64,000 nt of DNA from Sorangium cellulosum So0157-2 (GCF_000418325.1 NC_021658.1:5071501-5135500); one strand, 5' to 3'; positions 26,683 to 35,577 are shown, counted from the first letter of the stretch. Made by a program: numbers and translations. Notes: a model not told the origin generated them from the letters alone.

Positions 26683-27492
26683 ATGTGGATGGATGACGAG
26701 TTTTTCGCGCGGGTGGGCCACGATCTACGCGGCGAGCTGGCGACCATGCTGGCGGGGGTGCACTACCTGCTGCGTTACCAGAAGGATCTCGGACCGGCGC
26801 CGCGCGACATGCTGGAGCGCGTGCGCGGCGCCGGCGAGCGGCTGAAGCGGCTGCTCGACGAGTTCGACAACTCCATCTGGCTCCGCGCGGACGCGAGCCG
26901 ACCGATGTCGATCGCCCGCTGCGACGCGGCCGAGCTCGTCCGGCGCGCCGCGGTGCAGCTCGAGGCGATGGCCGACGCGCGCGGCGTGCAGATCTCGTTC
27001 GAGGCCGGGCCCGATGGGGCGGCGACCGTGGAGGGCGATCCGGAGCTCCTCCGGGTGGCGCTGGAATACGTGCTCGGCTTCGCCATCCTGCGATCGCGCG
27101 ATCGGCCGGTGAAGGTCCGCGTCTCGAGCGCCGACGGCGCGCCGGTGGTGACCGTCGTCGACGAGGCGGGCCCCGTCCCGTCGGAGCCGCTCGCCCGGCT
27201 GCTCGAGCCGTTCGGCGAGCGGGCGGCGATCCCCGCCGACCCGGTCGCGCCGCGCCGCCGCGAGCGGCTCGGCCTCGGCCTCGCGATCGCGCACGGCATC
27301 CTCGGCGCGCACGGGGGCGGGCTGACCGTGGAGCCCTCATCCGAGCGCGCGGACGGCGGCGCGCCGGCATCGGCCGCGGACCTCTCCGCGACCGGGCTGC
27401 GCTTCACCTGCTTCCTCGGCGGCGTTGGGCGGGATCCTCCCACCAGGTTGCCGGAGACGGAAGGTCGCTGCGACGCGGCGAGCGGCCGGTGA
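26683..27492 (+). CDS. Degenerate sensor histidine kinase
   Basis: 269 residues from the ATG at 26683, which has GGAG nine bases upstream; the frame is open back to 26422. A recognisable phosphoacceptor region FFARVGHDLRGELATMLAG is followed by an ATPase-like domain. The N-box region reads LEYVLGFAILR where family members have NLLxNA, so the Mg-ATP Asn is missing. The first G-box is VVDEAGPVPSE, lacking its second Gly. The later LGLGLAIAHGILGAHGG is normal. Autophosphorylation is therefore doubtful; it may accept phosphate or act as a scaffold for the adjacent receivers. No membrane segment. Confidence 0.8.
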   Translation: MWMDDEFFARVGHDLRGELATMLAGVHYLLRYQKDLGPAPRDMLERVRGAGERLKRLLDEFDNSIWLRADASRPMSIARCDAAELVRRAAVQLEAMADARGVQISFEAGPDGAATVEGDPELLRVALEYVLGFAILRSRDRPVKVRVSSADGAPVVTVVDEAGPVPSEPLARLLEPFGERAAIPADPVAPRRRERLGLGLAIAHGILGAHGGGLTVEPSSERADGGAPASAADLSATGLRFTCFLGGVGRDPPTRLPETEGRCDAASGR

Positions 27493-27616
27493 CGGAGGAG
27501 ACCCTTCCGAGGGCTCCAACGCGGATCGTGTCCGATGGAGACTTCGTCTAGGATGAACCGGGCCGCACGTCGCGAGCGTGCTCCAACTTCCACCGCACAA
27601 CGATGAATGCGCCTCG

Positions 27617-30600
27617 ATGCCGACGCTGAGCTCTCTCCTCGTGCAGCATGGGGTTACCTCGATGCGGGTGGTCGAGGAGGCGATCGCCCGCCAAGTGCTC
27701 CACGGCGGCGACCTCGCCACGAACGTGCTGGAGCTGGGCGCGGTGAGCGAGCGCGAGCTCACCGCGTTGCTCGCGGAGAGCCTCGGCCTCCCGCCCGCCG
27801 TGGGCCGGCTCCGGCCCGCGTCGCCCGACGTGCTCCGGACCATCCCGGCTGAGCTCGCGGTCCAGCACCGCGTGTTCCCGCTCGACGTGCGCACGGGCGT
27901 CGACAGCGCGGCGGCGGGAGCCTCGCAGCCGGAGCCGACGCTGGTCATCGCGACGGCCGAGCCGCTCGCGCCGGCCGTGGCGGAGCAGCTGAGCTTCTCG
28001 CTGGGGGTCAACCTGCGGCAGCTCGCCGCGCCGCTGGTGCGCATCCGCCAGGCGCTCGCCGAGCACTACGGCGCCGCCCTCGAGCGGCGCCTGTCGCGGC
28101 TCGTGAAGCAGCTCGACGCGCGCGCCGAGCCGAGCCCGGCAGAGCGGGTCGAGCCCGCCTCCGCAGCCGTCGCTGCGCGCCCGCCGGAAGCGGCTCCGGC
28201 GCCGGCCCCACCCGCCGGCGCGGGCGCGGCGCGGCGCGACGGCCGCGGTTGGACGATCACCCAGACGGCCGACTTCAACGCCGACAGGATGGCGGATGTG
28301 GTCTGGTACGACGCCGAACGAAACCGGATCGCCGTGTGGTTGATGAACGGAAGCGACCTCCTGGCGCCCGGACCGTTCATCCCGGGGCCCGGCGGCGACG
28401 GCTGGATCGTCTGGGCGAACGATTTCGACGCCGACAACATGGCGGACCTGCTCTGGTCCCACGACGAGCGGAACCTGATGGCGGTCTGGCTGATGGACGG
28501 CAGCCGCCTGCGCGCGCCCGGACCGTCCATTCCGGGGCCGATCGGCGATGGCTGGATGGCCCTGCCCGGCGATTTCAACTTCGATCGAATGTCGGATGTG
28601 CTCTGGATCGATGCCGAGCACAACCGGATGGCGGTCTGGCCGATGAACGTCACCCAGCCGCTCGCTCCGGCCGCCGAGGCCGACGCGGCGCCGCCCGCGG
28701 GAGCCGACGCCGTCGCGCCTGCGGACGTCGATGCGGCGTCGCCTGCGGGACCCGATGCGGTCCCACCTGCGGACGTCGATGCGGCCGCGCCTGCCGACGC
28801 CGACGCCGACGCGACGTTGCCCGACGGCATCCATCCGCGCGAGGAGGCGGTGGAAGCGCGGCAGAAGAAGCGGTCGAGCATCGACGATGCGCCCACGGTC
28901 GAGGCGCCGGGCTCGATCGCTCGCGAGGAGGCGTCGGAAGCGCAGCAGCGAAGGCGATCGAGCATCGACGATGCACCGACGGTCGAGGCGCTGACCTCGA
29001 TCCATGACGAGGACACCGTCATCGCGGAGGTCTCGCTCAACGAGGCCGTCCCCACGCCGAGGAAGCCGCCGCTCCACGAGCTGGACGACGAGCCGACGGT
29101 CGTCGCCGAGTACCCGATCGATCTGCCCTCGTTCCGCTACCTCGAGGCGCACACGCCTGGGGCAGAGGCGCTGGCCTCGCGCCTCTCCAAGGTCGCTCCG
29201 CGGCGCGGCCAAGCGGGCGCTGCGGCGCCGACGAAGCCCGACGCCGCCGCGGCGGATCCGGGCGAGGAGACCGCGCGTCCCGGCCACCTGGCCGCGCCGC
29301 AGCGAGAGCCCGCGACCGAGCCGGCAGAGCCGACGCCGCGCTCCGAGCAGCTCGCGCCGCGCCTCGCGGCGTTCGCGGCAGCGGAGGACGTGCCCTCGGC
29401 TCCCGCGGTGGAGGCGAGGGCGCCGGCCGTGGAAGCGCCGGCGCCGCCCTTGAAGCCGCCGGCGCCGCCCGTGAGGCCGGTAGCGCCGCCGGCGCCGTCC
29501 GGCGCGCGGTCGCGGGCGCCGGGCACGCACCTGCTGACCGGCTGGTTGAAGCGGGCGTCGGCCGCGCACCGCGCTCCGCAGGACACGGTGCCGCAAGCTG
29601 CCGCGTCGCACCCGCGCCTGCCCGGCGGCTCTGCGCCAGCGGCGCCCGTCCCCGCGGCCTCCGCGCCCGTGGGGCCTGCTGCGACGACGCCGGCGGAGAC
29701 CACGCCCGTGGCGCCCGCGCTCGCTGCGCTCGCACCGGCGGCGCCTGCTCCTGGGGCCTCCGCGCCCGTGGCGCTCGCGCCTGCGGCGCCCGCGCCCGCG
29801 ATCTCGGCGAGCACACCGGCGGCGAAGGGCTCGATGCGCGAGGCGGGCCGGTCTGCGCCGACGGCGCAGCGGCGCAAGGGCCCGTTCACGCTGGCCATGG
29901 CCGAGCAGGAGCTCGCCTCGGTCGACTCGAGCGAGGCGGTGCTCGCGGTCCTCTTCGACTTCGCGCAGCAGTACTTCGAGTACACGGTCCTGTTCACGGT
30001 CCACGGCGAGCGCGCGGAAGGCCGCAACGCCGCGGGCCCTGGCGCCGAGCGCGAGCGCGTCACGAAGATCGCCGTGCCGTTCGAGCGCCCCACCGCCCTC
30101 GCCAGGGCGCGCGCGCTGCGTGCGCCGCTCGTCGCCGCGCTCGCCGGCAGCGCCCCGGACGCGGAGCTCCAGCGCGAGCTCGGCAGGAAGGTCCACGCGG
30201 CCGCGGTGGCGGTCGTCCCGATCGTCGTGCGCGGCCGCGTCGTGGCGCTCGTTTACGGTGACGACGGCGCCGCCTCGGTCGAGCTCTCCAGCATCGGCGA
30301 TCTCATCGCGCTCGCCGGCGTCGCAACGACGGTGCTGGAGCGGCTCATCCTGCGAAAGAAGCTGAACCGGAGCGGCGGAGCCCAGGACACCGCGGCGTCT
30401 CCGCAGCGGTCGTCCGCGCCGCCGCACGAGGCCGCCGCGCCTGCGCGGACGTCGTCCGCGCCGCCGCACGAGGCCGACGCGCCGCACGACGAGCAGGGCG
30501 ACGAGCAGGCCAACGAGGGCCCGCTCTCCATGCGCACCCGCGCCGCGCTGCTGGAGCTGAGCAGCATGGTCCGCGCGGAGGCGCACGGGCCGACCGACGA

Positions 30601-32242
30601 CGCACCGTCGCCGCCCGCCGCGCGCGAGCCCATCGGCGCGGGCGAGCCACAGCGAGCCGACGGCGCGGACGTCGAGCCGAACGGTCCGCGACCCCAGGGC
30701 GGCTGGTCCACGGAGGACGGGGGATCCGGGATCGATGCCGTCGCGCGGGCGTTCGGGCTCCGCGGCACGGGCGTGGAGGCCGAGCCCGTGCGGCCGGACG
30801 AAGGCGTCGCGCACGCGATGGCGTTCAGCTCGACCATCCCGCCGGCCCCGATGCCGCGCGCGCCGAGCCTCGGAACCGAGCCGCAGATCCGGCTCGGCCT
30901 CGAGGCGGGCGCGGACGCCGTGTCGGGCACGGCCGTGACGGCGCCGATGATGCCGGCGGTCACCCAGCCGCTCATGCAGGCGGTGCCGGCGCCGGCTTCG
31001 CCGGTCATCACGGCGCCGGCTTCGCCGCCGGCCATCGACGAGATCCCCGACCTCGAGATCCCCGCGGCGCCGACCCACGCGCGGCCCGAGGCCTTCGATC
31101 TCGGCGAGCCTGAAGAGGCGCGGACGAAGCGGTACTCCCGGCCGCCGTGGATGCTCGACAGCTCGATCAAGCCCGGCGCCGAGGAGCAGCGGGACCACGC
31201 GCCGGCGCCGTCGTCGGTCGCCGCGCGCCCCCACTGGCGCCGCACGCCCGTCGCCGTCGAGGCCGCCGCGGTGTACCCGAGGCCCCCGTCCGAGCGGCGC
31301 GCCGCGGTCTCGACGTCTCCGGCCAGCGAGCTGCGCGCGGAGTACAGCTCGCTCGTGCAGCACGTCCTCGCGGGCGGCGAGGCGGGCTCGCGGGCGTTCG
31401 CCGAGCTCGTGCGCAACGGCGAGACGGCGATCTCGATCGTCGCGGCGCGCTTCCCCGGTCCGCTCCGGGTCGATCGCCAGCGCTTCCGCGAGCAGCTCGC
31501 CGGCCCGGACGGCGCCGCGAACGTCGCCGCCGCGCCGCCTGCCTCCCAGTGCGGGCCGCTGCTCGAGCTCATCGTCGCGATCCGGCGCCCGGCGCTCCCG
31601 TTCATGACCGTGCGGAGCGCCTCGCCCGACCCCGAGGTGCGCTTCTGGGCCACGCACGTGCTCGGCGAGCTGCCGTACCCGGAAGCCGCCAACGCGCTGC
31701 TCCCGCGGCTCTTCGACGACAACATCGCCGTGCGGCGGATCGTGGTCCGATCGGCCGCCTTGTTGATCGCGGCGCCGCCCGCGGGCGGCCCGATCCTGCA
31801 GGGGCTCGATCACATCGCGCGCGACCGCGAGGAGTCGCCCGCGCGGCGGCTGACCGCCATCGACACCATGTCCGAGATCCGCTCCGGCTCCAGCGTGCCG
31901 GCGCTCATCAGCGCGCTCTCCGATCCGCACGACGCGATCGTCGAGGCGGCGGTCCGCGCGCTGACCGCCATCACGCGGGAGGATCTCGGCCGCGACGCGC
32001 GCAAGTGGATGGCGTGGTGGTCGAGGAACGGCGAGCGCCATCGCATCGAGTGGATCATCGACGCGCTCACGCACGAGAGGCCCGCCATCCGCCGCGCCGC
32101 CATCGACGAGCTGAAGGGCATCACCCGGGAGTACTTCGGCTACTACGAGGACCTGCCGCGACAGGAGCGGGAGGCCGCCCAGGAGCGCTACCGCGCGTGG
32201 TGGATCTCCGAGGGGCGCTCGCGGTTCCGCACCACGGGCTGA
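27617..32242 (+). CDS. Giant multidomain protein: MshEN, FG-GAP-like repeats, GAF-like and HEAT domains
   Basis: 1541 residues from MPTLSSLLVQHGVT (a GTG at 27578 is an alternative). Residues 1-~180 resemble the MshEN/GspE N-terminal domain of type IV pilus and type II secretion ATPases, a cyclic-di-GMP-binding fold in some members (ELGAVSERELTALLAESLGL). Residues ~208-352 hold three ~50-residue repeats of the FG-GAP/VCBS type (DFNADRMADVVWYDAERN, AVWLMNGS). About 410-510 has repeated SSIDDAPTVEA motifs. Long Ala/Pro-rich linkers follow. Residues ~759-905 look like a GAF fold (VAVVPIVVRGRVVALVYGDD). The C-terminus (~1336-1541) is HEAT-like. There is no signal peptide and no ATPase domain. Function unknown; probably a cytoplasmic scaffold. 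Confidence 0.8.
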   Translation: MPTLSSLLVQHGVTSMRVVEEAIARQVLHGGDLATNVLELGAVSERELTALLAESLGLPPAVGRLRPASPDVLRTIPAELAVQHRVFPLDVRTGVDSAAAGASQPEPTLVIATAEPLAPAVAEQLSFSLGVNLRQLAAPLVRIRQALAEHYGAALERRLSRLVKQLDARAEPSPAERVEPASAAVAARPPEAAPAPAPPAGAGAARRDGRGWTITQTADFNADRMADVVWYDAERNRIAVWLMNGSDLLAPGPFIPGPGGDGWIVWANDFDADNMADLLWSHDERNLMAVWLMDGSRLRAPGPSIPGPIGDGWMALPGDFNFDRMSDVLWIDAEHNRMAVWPMNVTQPLAPAAEADAAPPAGADAVAPADVDAASPAGPDAVPPADVDAAAPADADADATLPDGIHPREEAVEARQKKRSSIDDAPTVEAPGSIAREEASEAQQRRRSSIDDAPTVEALTSIHDEDTVIAEVSLNEAVPTPRKPPLHELDDEPTVVAEYPIDLPSFRYLEAHTPGAEALASRLSKVAPRRGQAGAAAPTKPDAAAADPGEETARPGHLAAPQREPATEPAEPTPRSEQLAPRLAAFAAAEDVPSAPAVEARAPAVEAPAPPLKPPAPPVRPVAPPAPSGARSRAPGTHLLTGWLKRASAAHRAPQDTVPQAAASHPRLPGGSAPAAPVPAASAPVGPAATTPAETTPVAPALAALAPAAPAPGASAPVALAPAAPAPAISASTPAAKGSMREAGRSAPTAQRRKGPFTLAMAEQELASVDSSEAVLAVLFDFAQQYFEYTVLFTVHGERAEGRNAAGPGAERERVTKIAVPFERPTALARARALRAPLVAALAGSAPDAELQRELGRKVHAAAVAVVPIVVRGRVVALVYGDDGAASVELSSIGDLIALAGVATTVLERLILRKKLNRSGGAQDTAASPQRSSAPPHEAAAPARTSSAPPHEADAPHDEQGDEQANEGPLSMRTRAALLELSSMVRAEAHGPTDDAPSPPAAREPIGAGEPQRADGADVEPNGPRPQGGWSTEDGGSGIDAVARAFGLRGTGVEAEPVRPDEGVAHAMAFSSTIPPAPMPRAPSLGTEPQIRLGLEAGADAVSGTAVTAPMMPAVTQPLMQAVPAPASPVITAPASPPAIDEIPDLEIPAAPTHARPEAFDLGEPEEARTKRYSRPPWMLDSSIKPGAEEQRDHAPAPSSVAARPHWRRTPVAVEAAAVYPRPPSERRAAVSTSPASELRAEYSSLVQHVLAGGEAGSRAFAELVRNGETAISIVAARFPGPLRVDRQRFREQLAGPDGAANVAAAPPASQCGPLLELIVAIRRPALPFMTVRSASPDPEVRFWATHVLGELPYPEAANALLPRLFDDNIAVRRIVVRSAALLIAAPPAGGPILQGLDHIARDREESPARRLTAIDTMSEIRSGSSVPALISALSDPHDAIVEAAVRALTAITREDLGRDARKWMAWWSRNGERHRIEWIIDALTHERPAIRRAAIDELKGITREYFGYYEDLPRQEREAAQERYRAWWISEGRSRFRTTG
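28241..28670 (+). repeat. Three in-frame FG-GAP-like repeats
   Basis: Three consecutive units of about 50 codons each encode W-x7-DF[ND]xDxMxDxxW, then a D/E-rich loop, AVWxMN/DG, and LxAPGPxIPGP. The Asp-rich loop (DFNADRMAD, DFDADNMAD, DFNFDRMSD) is the calcium-type loop of FG-GAP/VCBS repeats, usually found in exported proteins. Confidence 0.8.
28858..29110 (+). repeat. Repeated SSIDDAPTVEA-type peptide motifs
   Basis: Two copies of RSSIDDAPTVEA, preceded by KK and RR respectively, are followed by EDTVIAEV and DDEPTVVAEY. Basic residues before Ser and acidic residues before Pro-Thr-Val make these candidate kinase or FHA-recognition sites. This is inference. Confidence 0.5.
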
Positions 32243-32274
32243 CGCCTCGCCGGGCCCGCGCAGGGCAGGGAGGC

Positions 32275-32305
32275 GGGCGGCTCATCCGGTCGTCGGGAGC
32301 CGCCC
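32275..32305. terminator. Hairpin between convergent genes
   Basis: GGGCGGCTC (32275-32283) and GAGCCGCCC (32297-32305) form a perfect 9-bp stem with a 13-base loop, 33 bases after one stop codon and 52 from the other. There is no T-run. It probably serves both strands. Confidence 0.6.
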
Positions 32306-32356
32306 CTCGGGCAGGTGGGTCAGGTTCGGCGGGAGATCAGACCGCGCTCGGGCGGT

Positions 32357-34393
32357 TCACTTGGGGGCGGCGGGGGCGGCGGCCGGCTGCGCGGCGGGCG
32401 CCGGCCTCTTCACGACGTCGACCTTGGCCGCGGCAGGCGCGGTCTCGCCGGCCTCCTTCAGGGCCTTGTCGATCAGCTTCTTGAACTTCGAGAACGGCTG
32501 CGCGCCGCTGATGAAGTAGCCGTTCACGACGAACGCCGGCGTCCCGCTGATGCCCGCCTTGTCCGCCACGGAGTTCTCGGAGTCCACGAACGCCTTGTGG
32601 GTGTTCGCGTCGAGGGCCTTCTTGAACTTCGTCATGTCGAGGCCCTGCTCCTCGGCGTACTTCTCGAGCGAGGCGCGCGAGAAGGCGTCCGGCTGACCCT
32701 GGTTCTTGAAGAGCACCTCGTGGTACGCCCAGAACCCGGCGTTGCCCTTCTGCGCGTAGGCCTCCTGCGCGGCCTCGGACGCGAGCGGCGCGTTCTTGTG
32801 CATCGGCAGCGGGCGGTGGCGCCACACGATCTTCAGCTTGTCGCCGTAGGTCTTCGAGATCTGCGCGACCGTGTCCTCGACGCGCTTGCAGAACGGGCAC
32901 TCGAAGTCCGAGAAGACCTGCATCACGACCTTCGCGCGCTCGCCGCCCTTCCACGGGCTGTTCGGCGGCGGCGCGGCGATCTCCTTGCGCTCGGGCGGCG
33001 GCGGCTCCTTGCCGTCCTTGATGATCTCGGCGTAGAGGTCCTTGGCGGCGACGCCCTTCGCGAGGAGCCCCTCGGCCTTCTTGATCTCCTCGTCGACGAT
33101 CGTCTTGAACTTGTCGATCGGCTGCGCGCCGACGAGCCGGCGGCCGTTGATGAAGAAGTGCGGGGTCCCGGACGCCTGCAGGTCGTCCGCGAGCTCCTGA
33201 TCGGCGGCGATGCCCGCGCCGTGCTTCTTGGTGGCGATCGCGGCCTTCACCTTCTCGACGTCGAGCCCGAGCTCCTTGGCGTAGCCGAGCAGGTCCTCGT
33301 CGCTGAGCTTCTGCTGGTTCTTCCAGAGCAGGTAGTACGCGTCCCAGAAGCCCTTCTCGCCCTTCTGAGCGCGGGCCTCCATGGCGAGCTCGGCCGCGGG
33401 CTCCGCGCGCTGATGGAACGGGAGCGGGTTGTTCTTCCAGACGAACCGGACCTTGTCCCCGTAGGTCTTGAGGATCTCGTCGATCGTCGGGACGACCTTG
33501 CTGCAGAAGGGGCACTGGAAGTCGGACCACTCGACGATGGTCACCAGCGCGGTGGCCGGGCCCTTCGCGGGCGCGTCGCCGACGGGCACCTTCCAGACCG
33601 TCTTGTCGTCCTCCTGCGGGCGCTCGCGCTCCTTCTGGGGCGGCGCCTTCGCCTTGTTCTCCGCGGCGAGCTTGGCGTACACCTTGTCGGGCTTCGTCCC
33701 CGCGGCGATCGCGGCCTGCGCGGCCTTGAGCTGCTCGTCGATCACGGCGGTGAACTTGTCGACCGGCTGCGCGCCGCTCAGGAACACGCCGTTGATGATC
33801 GAGGCGGGCGTGCCGGTGACGCCGGACGTCTTGCCGACCGCCATGTCGGCGTCGATCTTGGCCATGTACTCCTGCCGATCGTACGCCGCCTTGAACTTCG
33901 CCTTGTCGACGCCGGCCTCGCCGGCCCACTTCTCGAAGTTGTCGGGCGTGAGGCTCTTCTGGTTCTGGAAGGCGAGCTCGTGGAACTTCCAGAACGCCTT
34001 CGAGCCGCCGAGGCGGAACACGGTCTCGGCCGCGAGCGACGCCGGCCGCGCGTTCTTGTGGAACGGCAGCGGGTTGTTCTTCCAGACGATGCGCAGCTTC
34101 TCGGGACCGTACTTGTCCTTGAGCTGGTTGATCGTGGTCTCGACCCGGCTGCAGAACGGACACTCGAAGTCGCTGAAGACGACCATCGTCACCGGCGCCG
34201 TCCGCGCGCCCCACACCGGGTCCTTCGACGACACCGGCACCGCCGCGTCCTCGTCGCTCCACGGCTGGCCGTCGTCGACGGCCGCGGAGATCTCATGCCC
34301 GCGCGAGCCGGCGCTCCGATCGATACTCCACATCAGCCCCATCCCTGCGATGAAGCAGAGAAGAAAGCCGACGATGGCTGTTCCCTTGTTCAT
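32357..34393 (-). CDS. Envelope protein with three tandem DsbA-like thioredoxin domains
   Basis: 678 residues from the ATG at 34393, which has AGAGGAAA six bases upstream. A membrane anchor or signal (AIVGFLLCFIAGMGLMWSI) is followed by three DsbA/Thioredoxin_4 domains. Each has a CPFC active site (FECPFCSRV, FQCPFCSKV, FECPFCKRV), a following basic strand (VWKNNPLPFHKNA and variants), and a cis-Pro loop (GTPASIINGVFLSGAQP, GTPHFFINGRRLVGAQP, GTPAFVVNGYFISGAQP). Family members normally carry one such domain. All three sites look intact, so the protein should act in disulfide exchange outside the cytoplasm. No DsbB or DsbD partner is adjacent. The C-terminus is Ala/Pro-rich. Confidence 0.92.
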   Translation of the reverse strand: MNKGTAIVGFLLCFIAGMGLMWSIDRSAGSRGHEISAAVDDGQPWSDEDAAVPVSSKDPVWGARTAPVTMVVFSDFECPFCSRVETTINQLKDKYGPEKLRIVWKNNPLPFHKNARPASLAAETVFRLGGSKAFWKFHELAFQNQKSLTPDNFEKWAGEAGVDKAKFKAAYDRQEYMAKIDADMAVGKTSGVTGTPASIINGVFLSGAQPVDKFTAVIDEQLKAAQAAIAAGTKPDKVYAKLAAENKAKAPPQKERERPQEDDKTVWKVPVGDAPAKGPATALVTIVEWSDFQCPFCSKVVPTIDEILKTYGDKVRFVWKNNPLPFHQRAEPAAELAMEARAQKGEKGFWDAYYLLWKNQQKLSDEDLLGYAKELGLDVEKVKAAIATKKHGAGIAADQELADDLQASGTPHFFINGRRLVGAQPIDKFKTIVDEEIKKAEGLLAKGVAAKDLYAEIIKDGKEPPPPERKEIAAPPPNSPWKGGERAKVVMQVFSDFECPFCKRVEDTVAQISKTYGDKLKIVWRHRPLPMHKNAPLASEAAQEAYAQKGNAGFWAYHEVLFKNQGQPDAFSRASLEKYAEEQGLDMTKFKKALDANTHKAFVDSENSVADKAGISGTPAFVVNGYFISGAQPFSKFKKLIDKALKEAGETAPAAAKVDVVKRPAPAAQPAAAPAAPK

Positions 34394-34805
34394 GATATTT
34401 CCTCTCTCAACGGTGGTGGAGCGCCGCCAGGCGGGCCCCTCCTTCAACGCGGGCGCGACACCAGGTGCGCGCTCGCGACAAGATCGCCAATCGTGAGCTC
34501 CCAGGGCGGCGAGCCACCCTGGGCCGAAGGAGCCGCCGCCGCGCGGCGCGGCTGCAGCCCCCGGCGGAGCGCCGGGATCGCTCTGGACCGGTCACGCCAG
34601 CGCCAGCGCCCGGCCTCCGTCGCGCGAGGCACGCCGCCCTCGAGAGGGCGAGCCTGCGGGACGTGGGCCCGGACGAGCGCCTAGCGGGCTCGGGTCAGAC
34701 CGGCAAACGCTCCGGATCTCGCGGCAAGACCGGCGCGAATCGCCCGCAGCGGGCTCCGAGAGACCACGCGGCGCGATCGGGGGCGGCCAGGCCGGCGAGC
34801 TCGCC
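34394..34805. other. Intergenic region upstream of the triple DsbA gene
   Basis: 412 bases with no credible coding frame. It contains CCCAGGG (34500-34506) and CCCTGGG (34517-34523), a 7-bp inverted repeat with a 10-base spacer, which may be an operator or the terminator of the upstream secreted-protein gene. No clear promoter hexamers were found. Confidence 0.4.
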
Positions 34806-35300
34806 TCATCGAGGCGGGTGGTAGACGCCCTGCGCCACGCCGGCGCGCGGCCCGCCGGAGATCGCGAGGAACGAGAAGGCCTCCACGGGCGCGCACGGGG
34901 CAGGCAGGACGAGCTCCGGAACGAGCACCGCCTGCAGCGGCGGGCTGGAGAGCTCGCTCACAGGGCTGGGGTGCCTCGAGTTCGGCCCGACCCTCGGCCA
35001 GAGATCGCCCCCGTCGCATCCAGGCGCGGCGTCGATCCGGTCGTCGGTCATCGGCAGCGTGCGCGGCGGCGCGACCGAGGAAGCGCCGCGCGGATCGCAG
35101 ATGGGCGCGGCCCTCGTCTCGCCGGTCTCGTCATCGACGCTCGTCAGGACGGTGCACGACGGCTCGTCCGGCGGCGCGACGATCGTCATCCGGTCCTCTT
35201 CGCAGACCGGAACGATCGCGGCGCGCGCTCGCAGCGGCAGGACCAGCGCCAACGCGAACGTCAGCAAGGTCATCAGGCGCTGGGCGGCGTGTCGCGACAT
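34806..35300 (-). CDS. Secreted hypothetical protein
   Basis: 164 residues from the ATG at 35300; the frame is open to 35549 but the signal peptide fixes this start. MSRHAAQRLMTLLTFALALV followed by LPLRARAA is a good Sec signal with cleavage near ARA-A. The mature part is Pro-rich with five Cys residues (VPVCEEDRM, PSCTVL, PICDPRG, PGCDGG, PAPCAPVE). A hydrophobic Pro-rich stretch (PLQAVLVPELVLPAPCAPVE) near the end resembles the family of short myxobacterial exported proteins without known function. It is divergent from the tandem-kinase gene, with the DnaA boxes in between. Confidence 0.65.
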   Translation of the reverse strand: MSRHAAQRLMTLLTFALALVLPLRARAAIVPVCEEDRMTIVAPPDEPSCTVLTSVDDETGETRAAPICDPRGASSVAPPRTLPMTDDRIDAAPGCDGGDLWPRVGPNSRHPSPVSELSSPPLQAVLVPELVLPAPCAPVEAFSFLAISGGPRAGVAQGVYHPPR

Positions 35301-35436
35301 CCCTGCCAAGGAGTAGCCGAGGCTCGAGAGGAGAGCAATGGCCCGGACTCCAGGAGAATGCGGTGGTTCCTGGCCCCCTGGACGGATCCCGGCGCTGCTC
35401 AGGACGACCGCCCGAGGCCGCGACTTGTCGACAGGG

Positions 35437-35457
35437 TGTGGATAATCCTGTGGATAA
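35437..35457 (-). promoter_or_regulatory. Pair of perfect DnaA boxes
   Basis: TGTGGATAA (35437-35445) and TGTGGATAA (35449-35457) are both exact reverse complements of the DnaA box TTATCCACA, separated by three bases and in the same orientation. They lie in the divergent gap between the secreted-protein gene and the tandem-kinase gene, 120 bases before the latter's start. The surrounding 20-30 bases are unusually A+T-rich for this window. Confidence 0.75.
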
Positions 35458-35577
35458 CCTGGAGAGCCCCTGTGTCGAAACGGTGTGGCCCGGCGGCGGC
35501 GCCGCGGGAGCGCGACCCATTTCGGTGCGCCAGCGCGAAGTTGGCCCACCTTGTCCTACATCCGATAGGTTCGGTTC

